Positions 1 to 5,227 of a stretch of 5,611 bases of DNA are shown piece by piece. A program made the translations under genes and the position numbers. The DNA is from Nitrospirota bacterium (GTDB taxonomy: Bacteria > Nitrospirota > Thermodesulfovibrionia > UBA6902 > BMS3Bbin08), in assembly GCA_016208845.1 (NCBI GenBank), contig JACQXH010000115.1:1-5611 (forward strand), given 5' to 3'. How positions within the stretch are numbered: position 1 is the stretch's first letter; each line of letters opens with the position of its first letter. The notes below the pieces were generated by a model, which was given only the letters and a program-made list of their open reading frames with translations, did not search any database and was not told where the DNA came from.

Positions 1-328
1 CGGCAGCATAAATAGACAGTGAAATGACCGCGCTCCAGAATAAGGTAATATTTCTGCCGAGAATGAGCGGTATAAAGAAAAAGAACCAGAACACTATCAG
101 AAGTACCGGCGTCGCCCGGATAGTCTCGATCAATATTATGCATGGATAACTTATATATCTTCTGCATGAAAGCCTGCCGAAACCGAATATTGCTCCGGCA
201 AAAAAGCCTATTGAAAGTGAGATAGCTGCCAGCGCAACATTTAAAAAAAGGCCGCCTATCTCTCCATGGGGATAGGCCCGGAGGAGATAGAATTGCCAGT
301 TGCCGAACTGTTCTAACAGAAATTCCAT
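1..328 (-). CDS. Polar amino acid ABC transporter permease, GltK/HisM type (3' part missing)
   Basis: Inner-membrane channel subunit of an amino acid uptake system. The first 109 residues are readable, beginning MEFLLEQFGNWQFYLL, and the frame stays open to the window edge, so the C-terminal half with the EAA loop is not visible. A membrane segment lies near residues 26-51. The conserved stretch ETIRATPVLLIVFW (68-81) matches the 'iRgtPlLvqlfw' signature of the glutamate/glutamine/histidine permease family, and a second membrane segment follows. The ATG lies 5 bp after the stop of the upstream permease gene. A GAGGA motif inside the end of that gene (about 12 bases upstream) can serve as ribosome binding site. 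Tight spacing implies co-transcription and a heterodimeric channel with the neighbouring permease. Family assignment is firm; the substrate (glutamate, glutamine, arginine or other) cannot be read from this fragment. Confidence 0.9.
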   Translation of the reverse strand, partial: MEFLLEQFGNWQFYLLRAYPHGEIGGLFLNVALAAISLSIGFFAGAIFGFGRLSCRRYISYPCIILIETIRATPVLLIVFWFFFFIPLILGRNITLFWSAVISLSIYAA

Positions 329-333
329 ATTAA

Positions 334-1068
334 TTAATTTTCCTCAATATGCGTAATGCTGGAGATGTCGATCTTGTAATATTTTTCCAGCAGTATAATT
401 ACGGCCCCCAGAGAAAGCGATACCATAATATAAAAACATGTCGCAAGGGTCGTTACCTCAAGGCCCCGGAATGTAAGTGATTCGATCTGCTGCGTGGCCC
501 ATGTTAGTTCCGGAACAGATATTGCCATGCATAAGGATGTATTTTTAAAGTTATGGATCATCTGGGTTCCCATGGGCGGCAGGATCTTCCTGTAGCTCTG
601 GGGAAGAAGCACATATGTGTATTGCTGGACACGGCTCATTCCTGTTGAGATCGCCGCCTCCCTCTGCCCTTTAGGAATCCCCATTAGACCGCTGCGCAGG
701 ATCTCCGCTACGTAGGCCGTATTATTCAGCGTCAGGCCTAATATCCCGGCCGCTATTGAATAGTTCCTGTATGAATTAAGCTTAGCGCCAAGGCCTGAAG
801 GCAGAAGTTCAGGGAATATAAAGTAGAAAAATAATAGCCAGAATAATCCCGGTATATTACGGAAAATCTCTATATATATTCTGCTTAGTACGCGCAGGGG
901 TTTTATCCTTGTCACTCTCATCACTGCTAACGCCGTACCAAGGATAAGCGATGCTACCGAGGTAACTACAGCGACAAGGAGGGTGATCTCAACCCCTCTG
1001 ATCATCCATTGCAAGTATGGTTCCCTGAAGGGAATGCCCCAGTCAAAATCATACTTTAAGTTAAACAT
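334..1068 (-). CDS. Polar amino acid ABC transporter permease, GltJ/HisQ type
   Basis: Complete 244-residue membrane subunit of an amino acid importer. Hydrophobic segments lie roughly at residues 23-50, 73-90, 103-120 and 206-227. The cytoplasmic EAA loop that docks onto the ATPase is clear: E137-A138-A139, G143, and L154-L155-P156. The segment IEIFRNIPGLFWLLFFYF (66-83) is the usual 'iE.fRgtPll.qlf' family signature. The ATG is preceded by AAGGAA five to six bases upstream, a good Shine-Dalgarno. The gene starts 14 bp after the ATPase gene and ends 5 bp before the next permease, so the three form one operon. No periplasmic binding protein gene is in view; it would be expected further left or elsewhere. 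Two paired permeases are typical of the glutamate/aspartate (GltIJKL) type, but exact substrate is inference. Confidence 0.95.
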   Translation of the reverse strand: MFNLKYDFDWGIPFREPYLQWMIRGVEITLLVAVVTSVASLILGTALAVMRVTRIKPLRVLSRIYIEIFRNIPGLFWLLFFYFIFPELLPSGLGAKLNSYRNYSIAAGILGLTLNNTAYVAEILRSGLMGIPKGQREAAISTGMSRVQQYTYVLLPQSYRKILPPMGTQMIHNFKNTSLCMAISVPELTWATQQIESLTFRGLEVTTLATCFYIMVSLSLGAVIILLEKYYKIDISSITHIEEN

Positions 1069-1082
1069 TATTCCTTTCCCTG

Positions 1083-1829
1083 TTATGTCTTATGCGGATT
1101 AGGGATATGAAGGATCTTGCTCATAAACTCTCTCGTCCTGGCCTGCTTTGGATTTATAAATATGTCGGACGGCTTCTCTATTTCAATGATCTCGCCCTTA
1201 TCCATGAATACGACCCTGTCAGCAACCCTCTGAGCAAATCCCATTTCATGTGTTATCACGACCATGGTCATACCCTCATTGGTTAACGACGTCATAACAT
1301 CCAGAACATCGCTTATAAGTTCGGGGTCCAGAGCAGAGGTAGGCTCATCGAACAGCATGATCTTGGGCTCCATAGCCAGGCTTCTTGCAATCGCGACCCT
1401 CTGCTGTTCTCCGCCTGACAATTGGATCGGATACATATCAGATTTTTCTGAAAGACCGACTCTTTCCATGAGTCTGAGCGCTCTTTCTTTTGCGTTTTTC
1501 CTGCTCAAGCCTCTTACTTTCATCGGGGCAAGCATAATATTTTCCAGTGCTGTTTTATGCGGATACAGGTTGAAATGCTGGAAAACCATCCCGATCTCGG
1601 CCCGAAGTGCGGTAACATCTGTCTTGGGATTTGCAAGAGAAATTCCGTCAACTATGATCTCACCCACCTGTACCTGTTCGATCCTGTTGATGGTCCTGAT
1701 CAGGGTGCTTTTGCCTCCTCCGCTGGGCCCGCAGATGACTATAACTTCCCCCCTGGAGATCTCGAGGCTGATATCTTTTAATACATGGTGGGAACCAAAC
1801 CATTTGTTGACAGTAATGAATTTAATCAA
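1083..1829 (-). CDS. glnQ: Amino acid ABC transporter ATP-binding protein, GlnQ/GltL type
   Basis: ATPase that powers the importer encoded by the next two genes. The 248-residue length is standard for the family. All motifs are present: Walker A GPSGGGKST (34-42), Q-loop Q84, signature LSGGEQQ (137-143), Walker B IMLFDEP (157-163, catalytic E162), D-loop SALD (165-168) and switch histidine H194. The chosen start is TTG at 1829, giving MIKFITVNKWFG, where family members normally begin. No ATG or GTG lies in frame between it and the upstream stop, and no Shine-Dalgarno is evident. An ATG at 1851 is one base out of frame, with a run of five A between it and the start; losing one A would make it the start (MVSAGSK then LIKF). 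First gene of the leftward operon. The symbol names the family and does not prove glutamine specificity. Confidence 0.95.
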   Translation of the reverse strand: MIKFITVNKWFGSHHVLKDISLEISRGEVIVICGPSGGGKSTLIRTINRIEQVQVGEIIVDGISLANPKTDVTALRAEIGMVFQHFNLYPHKTALENIMLAPMKVRGLSRKNAKERALRLMERVGLSEKSDMYPIQLSGGEQQRVAIARSLAMEPKIMLFDEPTSALDPELISDVLDVMTSLTNEGMTMVVITHEMGFAQRVADRVVFMDKGEIIEIEKPSDIFINPKQARTREFMSKILHIPNPHKT

Positions 1830-1876
1830 TTTTTGAACCCGCGCTAACCATATGAAAAGTTAGATTTTACAAAAAG

Positions 1877-1896
1877 AGGTAATTATTAAATTACCT
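1877..1896. promoter_or_regulatory. 20-bp palindrome, possible operator of the amino acid transporter operon
   Basis: Perfect 8-bp inverted repeat, AGGTAATT (1877-1884) and AATTACCT (1889-1896), around ATTA. It sits about 50 bp upstream of the ATPase start and overlaps the candidate leftward -10 element. A palindrome of this size over a promoter suits a dimeric repressor, but no regulator is encoded in view and AT-rich DNA yields such repeats by chance. Confidence 0.35.
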
Positions 1897-1916
1897 TATG
1901 CATTGATTTTTGTCAA
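1888..1916 (-). promoter_or_regulatory. Candidate sigma-70 promoter for the amino acid transporter operon
   Basis: On the minus strand a perfect -35 hexamer TTGACA (1916-1911) is followed after 17 bases by TAATTT (1893-1888), a weak -10 with 3 of 6 consensus bases. Transcription would begin near 1881, leaving a leader of about 50 bases before the TTG start. The -35 and spacing are good; the -10 is poor, so this is a candidate only. Confidence 0.4.
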
Positions 1917-1941
1917 TCCATGAAATGGTTCTCAACCTTCA

Positions 1942-1971
1942 TTGCCTTTATATCTATTTATATCTTATAAT
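1942..1971 (+). promoter_or_regulatory. Candidate sigma-70 promoter for yebC-ruvCAB
   Basis: TTGCCT (1942-1947, 4 of 6 consensus) and a perfect TATAAT (1966-1971) are separated by 18 bases in a very AT-rich stretch. Transcription would start near 1978, about 33 bases before the yebC ATG. It is the only good promoter I see upstream of the rightward gene group. Confidence 0.5.
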
Positions 1972-1995
1972 TTTAAAACATATTTTACGTATATT

Positions 1996-2001
1996 AAGGA
2001 G
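1996..2001 (+). promoter_or_regulatory. Ribosome binding site of yebC
   Basis: AAGGAG lies nine bases before the ATG at 2011. It fixes the start at MSGHSKW. An in-frame TTG at 1942 would add 23 residues unlike the family and overlaps the predicted promoter. Confidence 0.85.
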
Positions 2002-2010
2002 CATCCGCAT

Positions 2011-2763
2011 ATGTCAGGACATTCAAAATGGTCACAAATAAAGCACAAAAAAGCTGCTACTGACTCAAAGAAAGGGAAGGCCTTCTCAAAGCTTTCCCGT
2101 GAAATAAGCGTTGCTGCAAGGATCGGCGGCGGTAATGCAGAGATGAACGCACGTCTCAGGCTTGCAATGGAAAAGGCGAGAGAGGTCAATATGCCGTCTG
2201 ACAACATAAAGCGGGCTATACAGAAAGGCACTGGTGAGCTTCCAGGCTCTCAATATGAAGAGATAAGGTATGAAGGCTACGGGCCCGGAGGAACGGCGCT
2301 GATTATTGATGCCACGACAGACAATAAAACAAGGACTGTCTCTGAAATAAGGCATATCCTGTCCAAGCAGGGAGGCAATATGGGCGAGACCGGGAGCGTG
2401 GCGTGGGTATTTGACAAGAAAGGATATATCCTTGTCGATAAAAAAAGCATTGATGAGGACGCCCTGATGTCTGTTGCGCTTGATGCCGGCGCGGAAGACA
2501 TAAGGAATGACCCGGAAGAAGACAATTACGAGATCATTACCATTCCGGAGGACTTCAAGAATGTAAAGGAATCTCTTGAGAAGCAGGGTATTAAGTTTAA
2601 TTTTGGAGAGATCACCATGCTCCCGAAGAGTCATGTTAAACTTCAGGCCAAGGAGGCCGAGCAGATGCTCAGGCTGATGGATGCGCTGGAAGACCAGGAC
2701 GATGTGCAGAATGTCTATGCGAATTTTGATATACCTGATGAGATAATGGCAAAGGTTAAATAA
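2011..2763 (+). CDS. yebC: YebC/TACO1 family protein
   Basis: Complete 250-residue YebC-family protein. Family hallmarks in order: GHSKW (3-7) with the following lysine-rich helix, MPSDNI (61-66), EGYGPGG (88-94), DNKTRT (104-109), GG-MGE-GSV (121-130), and the C-terminal LEDQDDVQNVYANF (226-239). Members were long annotated as transcriptional regulators. Work on mitochondrial TACO1 and bacterial YebC proteins points to a ribosome-associated role helping translation of difficult stretches such as polyproline. Which applies here cannot be read from sequence. Cytosolic; no signal peptide or membrane segment. It is the first rightward gene, with a good promoter and Shine-Dalgarno, and ends 14 bp before ruvC. 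The yebC-ruvC pairing is conserved in many bacteria. Confidence 0.97.
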   Translation: MSGHSKWSQIKHKKAATDSKKGKAFSKLSREISVAARIGGGNAEMNARLRLAMEKAREVNMPSDNIKRAIQKGTGELPGSQYEEIRYEGYGPGGTALIIDATTDNKTRTVSEIRHILSKQGGNMGETGSVAWVFDKKGYILVDKKSIDEDALMSVALDAGAEDIRNDPEEDNYEIITIPEDFKNVKESLEKQGIKFNFGEITMLPKSHVKLQAKEAEQMLRLMDALEDQDDVQNVYANFDIPDEIMAKVK

Positions 2764-2777
2764 GTGGCAGAGGCACA

Positions 2778-3347
2778 ATGCGTGTAATTGGTATTGATCC
2801 GGGGACCATCTGCTGCGGATATGGAATAGTAGAGACAGGGATCAAGGGACAAGTCGATACGACTCGTTTCCGAGGGGCAAGTCTATACGACTCGATTCCG
2901 AGGGGCAAAGAATCAGGACTTATTCATATCGCATCCGGCGATATTCGCATGAATAAAAATGACCCGCCTCCCGAACGTCTGAAAATACTCTATGATTCGC
3001 TAAAGGATATCATTTGCGAAAATAAGCCTTCTCATCTCTGCATTGAAAAAATATTTTATCACAAAAGCATCACCTCTGCCTTTGCTCTTGGCTCAGCGCG
3101 GGGAATAGTGATGCTCCTCGCAGCTGAAAACAATTTGCCCTTATCTGAACACAACTCGACTGAATTGAAAATGGCCCTCACTGGTTACGGCAGGGCTGAA
3201 AAAAGACAGGTAAAAGAGATGGTGATAAGACTTTTGAATCTTGATCCTTCCGGTGCAAGACTGAGCGAGGATGCAACTGACGCCCTGGCGCTTTGCATAT
3301 GCCATATCCATAATAATACGGGATACAGTTCAAGAATAGTGAAATAA
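2778..3347 (+). CDS. ruvC: Crossover junction endodeoxyribonuclease RuvC with internal repeat-derived insertion
   Basis: Holliday junction resolvase that cuts RuvA-bound four-way junctions symmetrically, acting as a dimer with metal ions. The RNase H-like active site is complete: D7 (GIDPGT), E90 (LCIEKIF), D165 and D168 (EDATDAL). The GSARG (105-109) and YGRAEKRQV (137-145) regions also match the family. At 189 residues it is longer than the roughly 170 of E. coli RuvC. The excess is about residues 22-44, between GYGIVET and LIHIASGDI, encoded by a tandem 28-bp repeat (2850-2905). The insertion keeps the frame, lies between early strands away from the acidic residues, and is probably tolerated. 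The ATG is 14 bp after yebC, with AGAGG only four bases upstream. Whether the enlarged protein is active is inference. Confidence 0.95.
   Translation: MRVIGIDPGTICCGYGIVETGIKGQVDTTRFRGASLYDSIPRGKESGLIHIASGDIRMNKNDPPPERLKILYDSLKDIICENKPSHLCIEKIFYHKSITSAFALGSARGIVMLLAAENNLPLSEHNSTELKMALTGYGRAEKRQVKEMVIRLLNLDPSGARLSEDATDALALCICHIHNNTGYSSRIVK
2850..2905 (+). repeat. Tandem 28-bp hairpin-rich repeat inserted in frame in ruvC
   Basis: Two adjacent 28-bp copies (2850-2877 and 2878-2905) differ at two positions (G/T and T/A), and a partial third copy (CAA) follows. Each copy has a small inverted repeat AGTCG-ATA-CGACT (imperfect in copy two) and a perfect CTCG-four bases-CGAG hairpin. As 28 is not a multiple of three, the copies are translated in different frames (QVDTTRFRG, then ASLYDSIPRG), both open. 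The position matches extra residues absent from typical RuvC. Confidence 0.85.
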
Positions 3348-3423
3348 GGCACAGAGGCACAAAGACACTAAGTTAAAATCTTTCTTTGTGCCTTTATGCC
3401 TTTGCCACTTTGTGCCATTTTTT
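3348..3423. repeat. Intergenic GGCACAAAG inverted-repeat element between ruvC and ruvA
   Basis: Begins right after the ruvC stop. Bases 3348-3364 pair with 3384-3400 over 17 positions with one mismatch and one G-T, with a perfect 9-bp core GGCACAAAG (3356-3364) to CTTTGTGCC (3384-3392). A second CTTTGTGCC at 3408-3416 is followed by A and six T (3418-3423), so pairing with it would look like an intrinsic terminator. Because ruvA follows in the same direction, I read it mainly as a dispersed repeat, possibly with attenuating effect. Confidence 0.75.
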
Positions 3424-3456
3424 AAAAAATATCTGTTATCCTATTAGAAACGAAAC

Positions 3457-3460
3457 GGAG
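3457..3460 (+). promoter_or_regulatory. Ribosome binding site of ruvA
   Basis: GGAG eight bases before a TTG codon at 3469. It supports TTG as the true start, which gives MIASIKGRV, the usual RuvA beginning; no ATG at the right place competes with it. Confidence 0.75.
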
Positions 3461-3468
3461 CATCAGGA

Positions 3469-4050
3469 TTGATAGCATCTATTAAAGGCAGAGTTTTCAG
3501 CAAGAAACCCGAAGGCATAATTGTTGATGTCGGCGGCGTCGGTTATCTTATCTCTGTCCCGCTTTGCAGTCTGTGCAATATTCCTGAACCGGGGGCCGAG
3601 GTGTTCCTCCACACCTATTTGCATGTGAGAGAAGATGCCCTGCAGCTTTACGGGTTTCTCTCAGAAGAAGAGCGCCGGGTCTTTGTTACGCTTCTCGGTA
3701 TTAACGGCATAGGGCCCAAACTGGGACTCGCTATACTTTCCGGAATGCCTGTACAGAAATTCACAGAAGCTGTTGCCAATGAAGATATATCATCGCTTAC
3801 CTCTATCCCGGGACTTGGACAAAAAACAGCATCACGCCTTATACTGGAGCTCAAGGAAAAACTCCCCAAAATTGTGGTAATGGCAAAGGACCATATTTCA
3901 GTCGATGCTGTGTCTGCGCTTGTTAATTTTGGGTATAAAAAGGCATTTGCCGAAGCAGCGGTCGGGCGGGCTGTAAAAAACGGCTCAGACTCCATTGAGA
4001 ATATTATCAGAGAAGCATTAAAATACCTTACAAGCCATAGTAAAATTTGA
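3469..4050 (+). CDS. ruvA: Holliday junction branch migration protein RuvA
   Basis: Junction-recognition subunit of the RuvABC resolvasome; tetramers hold the four-way junction open and recruit RuvB. 193 residues, close to the family norm of about 200. Domain I is the N-terminal OB fold (1 to about 63) carrying the acidic pin E55-D56 that separates strands. Domain II has two helix-hairpin-helix motifs, LLGINGIGPK (75-84) and LTSIPGLGQK (110-119). A short linker (about 133-144) leads to domain III (about 145-190, DAVSALVNFGYKKAFAEAAVGRA), which contacts RuvB. All parts appear intact. Start is TTG with GGAG upstream. It lies 121 bp after ruvC, separated by a repeat, and 166 bp before ruvB, separated by another. 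Its partner ruvB is broken in this sequence, which makes the intact state of ruvA notable. Confidence 0.97.
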   Translation: MIASIKGRVFSKKPEGIIVDVGGVGYLISVPLCSLCNIPEPGAEVFLHTYLHVREDALQLYGFLSEEERRVFVTLLGINGIGPKLGLAILSGMPVQKFTEAVANEDISSLTSIPGLGQKTASRLILELKEKLPKIVVMAKDHISVDAVSALVNFGYKKAFAEAAVGRAVKNGSDSIENIIREALKYLTSHSKI

Positions 4051-4070
4051 GGTAAAATTGTGTATAAATA

Positions 4071-4180
4071 GAGGCTGCGTTTGTCTGTCATTCCGGCAGT
4101 ACTTAAGCCGGAATCCAGTTTGTATTTTCTGGATTCCTGTTTTCACAGGAATGACAAACCGACAGTTTACGGACAGACTC
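4071..4180. repeat. MITE-like palindromic element between ruvA and ruvB
   Basis: Non-coding element of about 110 bp. Outer arms TGTCATTCC (4086-4094) and GGAATGACA (4148-4156) are perfectly complementary. Inside are three nested stems: ATTCCGGC (4090-4097) with GCCGGAAT (4107-4114), AATCCAG (4112-4118) with CTGGATT (4129-4135), and ATTCCTGT (4133-4140) with ACAGGAAT (4145-4152), allowing a cruciform. Degenerate outer ends, GAGGCTGCG (4071-4079) and the complement of GACAGACTC (4172-4180), suggest longer terminal repeats. It resembles widespread GTCATTCC...GGAATGAC dispersed repeats. No coding capacity and no clear target duplication seen. Confidence 0.8.
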
Positions 4181-4216
4181 CCAATAGCTCTTTAATTTTG
4201 ATTTTTGATTTATATT

Positions 4217-5027
4217 ATGAAAGACATACCGGAAAGAAGCATTACCCCTTTGGCTGACAATGAAGACGCAGGTTTTGAGCTCAGCATCCGTCCGAGGTCC
4301 TTTGATGAATTTGTAGGACAGGAAAAGCTCAAGGAAAATCTCCGGATTTTCATACAGGCTGCAAGGCAAAGAGGGGAGGCCCTTGACCATGTGTTGTTCT
4401 GCGGACCGCCCGGACTCGGCAAGACAACCCTTGCGCATATAATTGCCAATGAGCTGGGAGTGGGCATAAAGGTAACCTCCGGGCCTGTACTTGAAAGACC
4501 GGGGGATCTTGCCGCCATCCTTACGAACATAGGCGACAGGGATATCCTTTTCGCTTGATTATTACAGTCCTGAAAACCTTGAAGAAATCCTTCTTCGCTC
4601 CTCGGAAATACTGAATGTCGATGTAAAAAAAGACGCGGCCGCTGAGATATCAAGAAGATCACGGGGCACTCCAAGGATAGCCAACAGGCTTCTCAGGCGC
4701 ATAAGGGATTTTGCCCAGGTCAAGGGAAACGGATATATCGAAAAGAACATAACAAAGGAATCGCTCATTTCAATGGATATCGATGAGCGGGGCTTTGATG
4801 AAATGGACAGAAAGCTTATGCTGACCATTATGGAAAAGTTTGGCGGAGGTCCTGTCGGACTGGACACGCTCTCCGCATCTGTGCGGGAGGAAAGGGAGAC
4901 CATTGAAGACGTATATGAACCCTATCTCCTTCAGGAGGGATTCCTCGAAAGGACTCCGCGGGGACGCGTGGCAACTAACCTCGCTTATGAACATTTTGGG
5001 ATCCGGAAAGACAAAGGATTGTTCTGA
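4217..5027 (+). pseudogene. ruvB: Broken RuvB, Holliday junction branch migration ATPase, with internal deletion and frameshift
   Basis: RuvB is the hexameric AAA+ motor of branch migration. The N-terminal part (4217-4552) reads well: FDEFVGQEKLKENL, Walker A GPPGLGKT (63-70), SGPVLERPGDLAAILTN, ending at RDILF (residue 112), then Ala and TGA at 4556-4558. In family members LF is followed by IDEIH (Walker B). Here the next recognisable sequence is LDYYSPENLEEILLRS in another frame from 4554, then the sensor 2 region RGTPRIANRLLRR and the complete winged-helix domain ending GFLERTPRGRVATNLAYEHFGI, with TGA at 5025-5027. Compared with E. coli RuvB about 68 residues are absent. Restoring about 206 bp gives 1017 bp or 338 residues, the normal length. 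Walker B, sensor 1 and the arginine finger are lost, so no product can work as an ATPase. ATG chosen over an in-frame TTG at 4205; neither has a visible Shine-Dalgarno. A genuine deletion or an assembly error are both possible. Confidence 0.9.
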
Positions 5028-5039
5028 GGCTTTTTCTTT

Positions 5040-5226
5040 GGCCGCAGACCTGCCTGCCGGCAGGCAGGTGAACACAGACTTAAAATATTCAGCCACTGAT
5101 TTACGCGGATGAACACGGATGAAAGAAACAAGAAGTTGAGAAGACAAAAGGTCAAGAATTTAATCTTATATAATTCTTTTTTAATCCGTGGATATCTGTG
5201 AAAATCTGCGGCTAAAATTATTTTAA
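5040..5226. repeat. Inverted-repeat element between ruvB and queH
   Basis: Left arm 5092-5120 (GCCACTGATTT...CACGGAT) matches the reverse complement of right arm 5184-5212 (ATCCGTGG...CTGCGGC) at 21 of 29 positions. Similarity continues outward through AT-rich ends (about 5079-5091 and 5213-5226). A further partial copy of the arm, GCCGCAGA then TGAACACAGA, starts at 5041 and is split by the 22-bp palindrome. The loop of 63 bases holds AAGAATT (5154-5160) and AATTCTT (5172-5178) followed by T's, and a TATAAT at 5169-5174 with no matching -35. Apart from these repeats I see no gene in 5028-5227. The right end abuts the queH start codon. Confidence 0.75.
5048..5069. repeat. Perfect 22-bp GC-rich palindrome
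   Basis: ACCTGCCTGCC (5048-5058) is followed directly by its exact complement, ending at 5069, with no loop. It has no T-tract, so it is not a standard terminator. It stands out by GC content from the AT-rich surroundings and appears to interrupt an older repeat (GCCGCAGA before, TGAACACAGA after). Palindromes of this CCTGCC type are often dispersed in bacterial genomes; that statement is from general knowledge. Confidence 0.9.
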
Positions 5227-5227
5227 A

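Noticed and set aside
1264..1836. Long open frame on the plus strand opposite the ATPase gene
   Set aside because: It is antisense to a clearly conserved ABC ATPase with all motifs, and its own protein shows no recognisable family.
1942..2010. N-terminal extension of YebC from a TTG at 1942
   Set aside because: The extra 23 residues do not resemble the family, overlap a likely promoter, and the ATG at 2011 has a strong AAGGAG.
2086..2778. Long open frame on the minus strand opposite yebC
   Set aside because: Shadow of the conserved yebC frame; no start signals or known motifs.
2850..2905. CRISPR repeats
   Set aside because: The two copies are directly adjacent with no spacer and lie inside the ruvC coding frame.
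4541..4570. Programmed frameshift in ruvB
   Set aside because: About 68 residues of core ATPase sequence are missing as well, so a frameshift alone would not give a functional protein.
4773..5027. Separate small gene starting at ATG 4773
   Set aside because: Its sequence is simply the winged-helix end of RuvB; the upstream AAGGA is 13 bases away and family similarity continues further upstream to 4554.
5048..5069. Intrinsic terminator after ruvB
   Set aside because: The perfect palindrome has no loop and no following T-tract.
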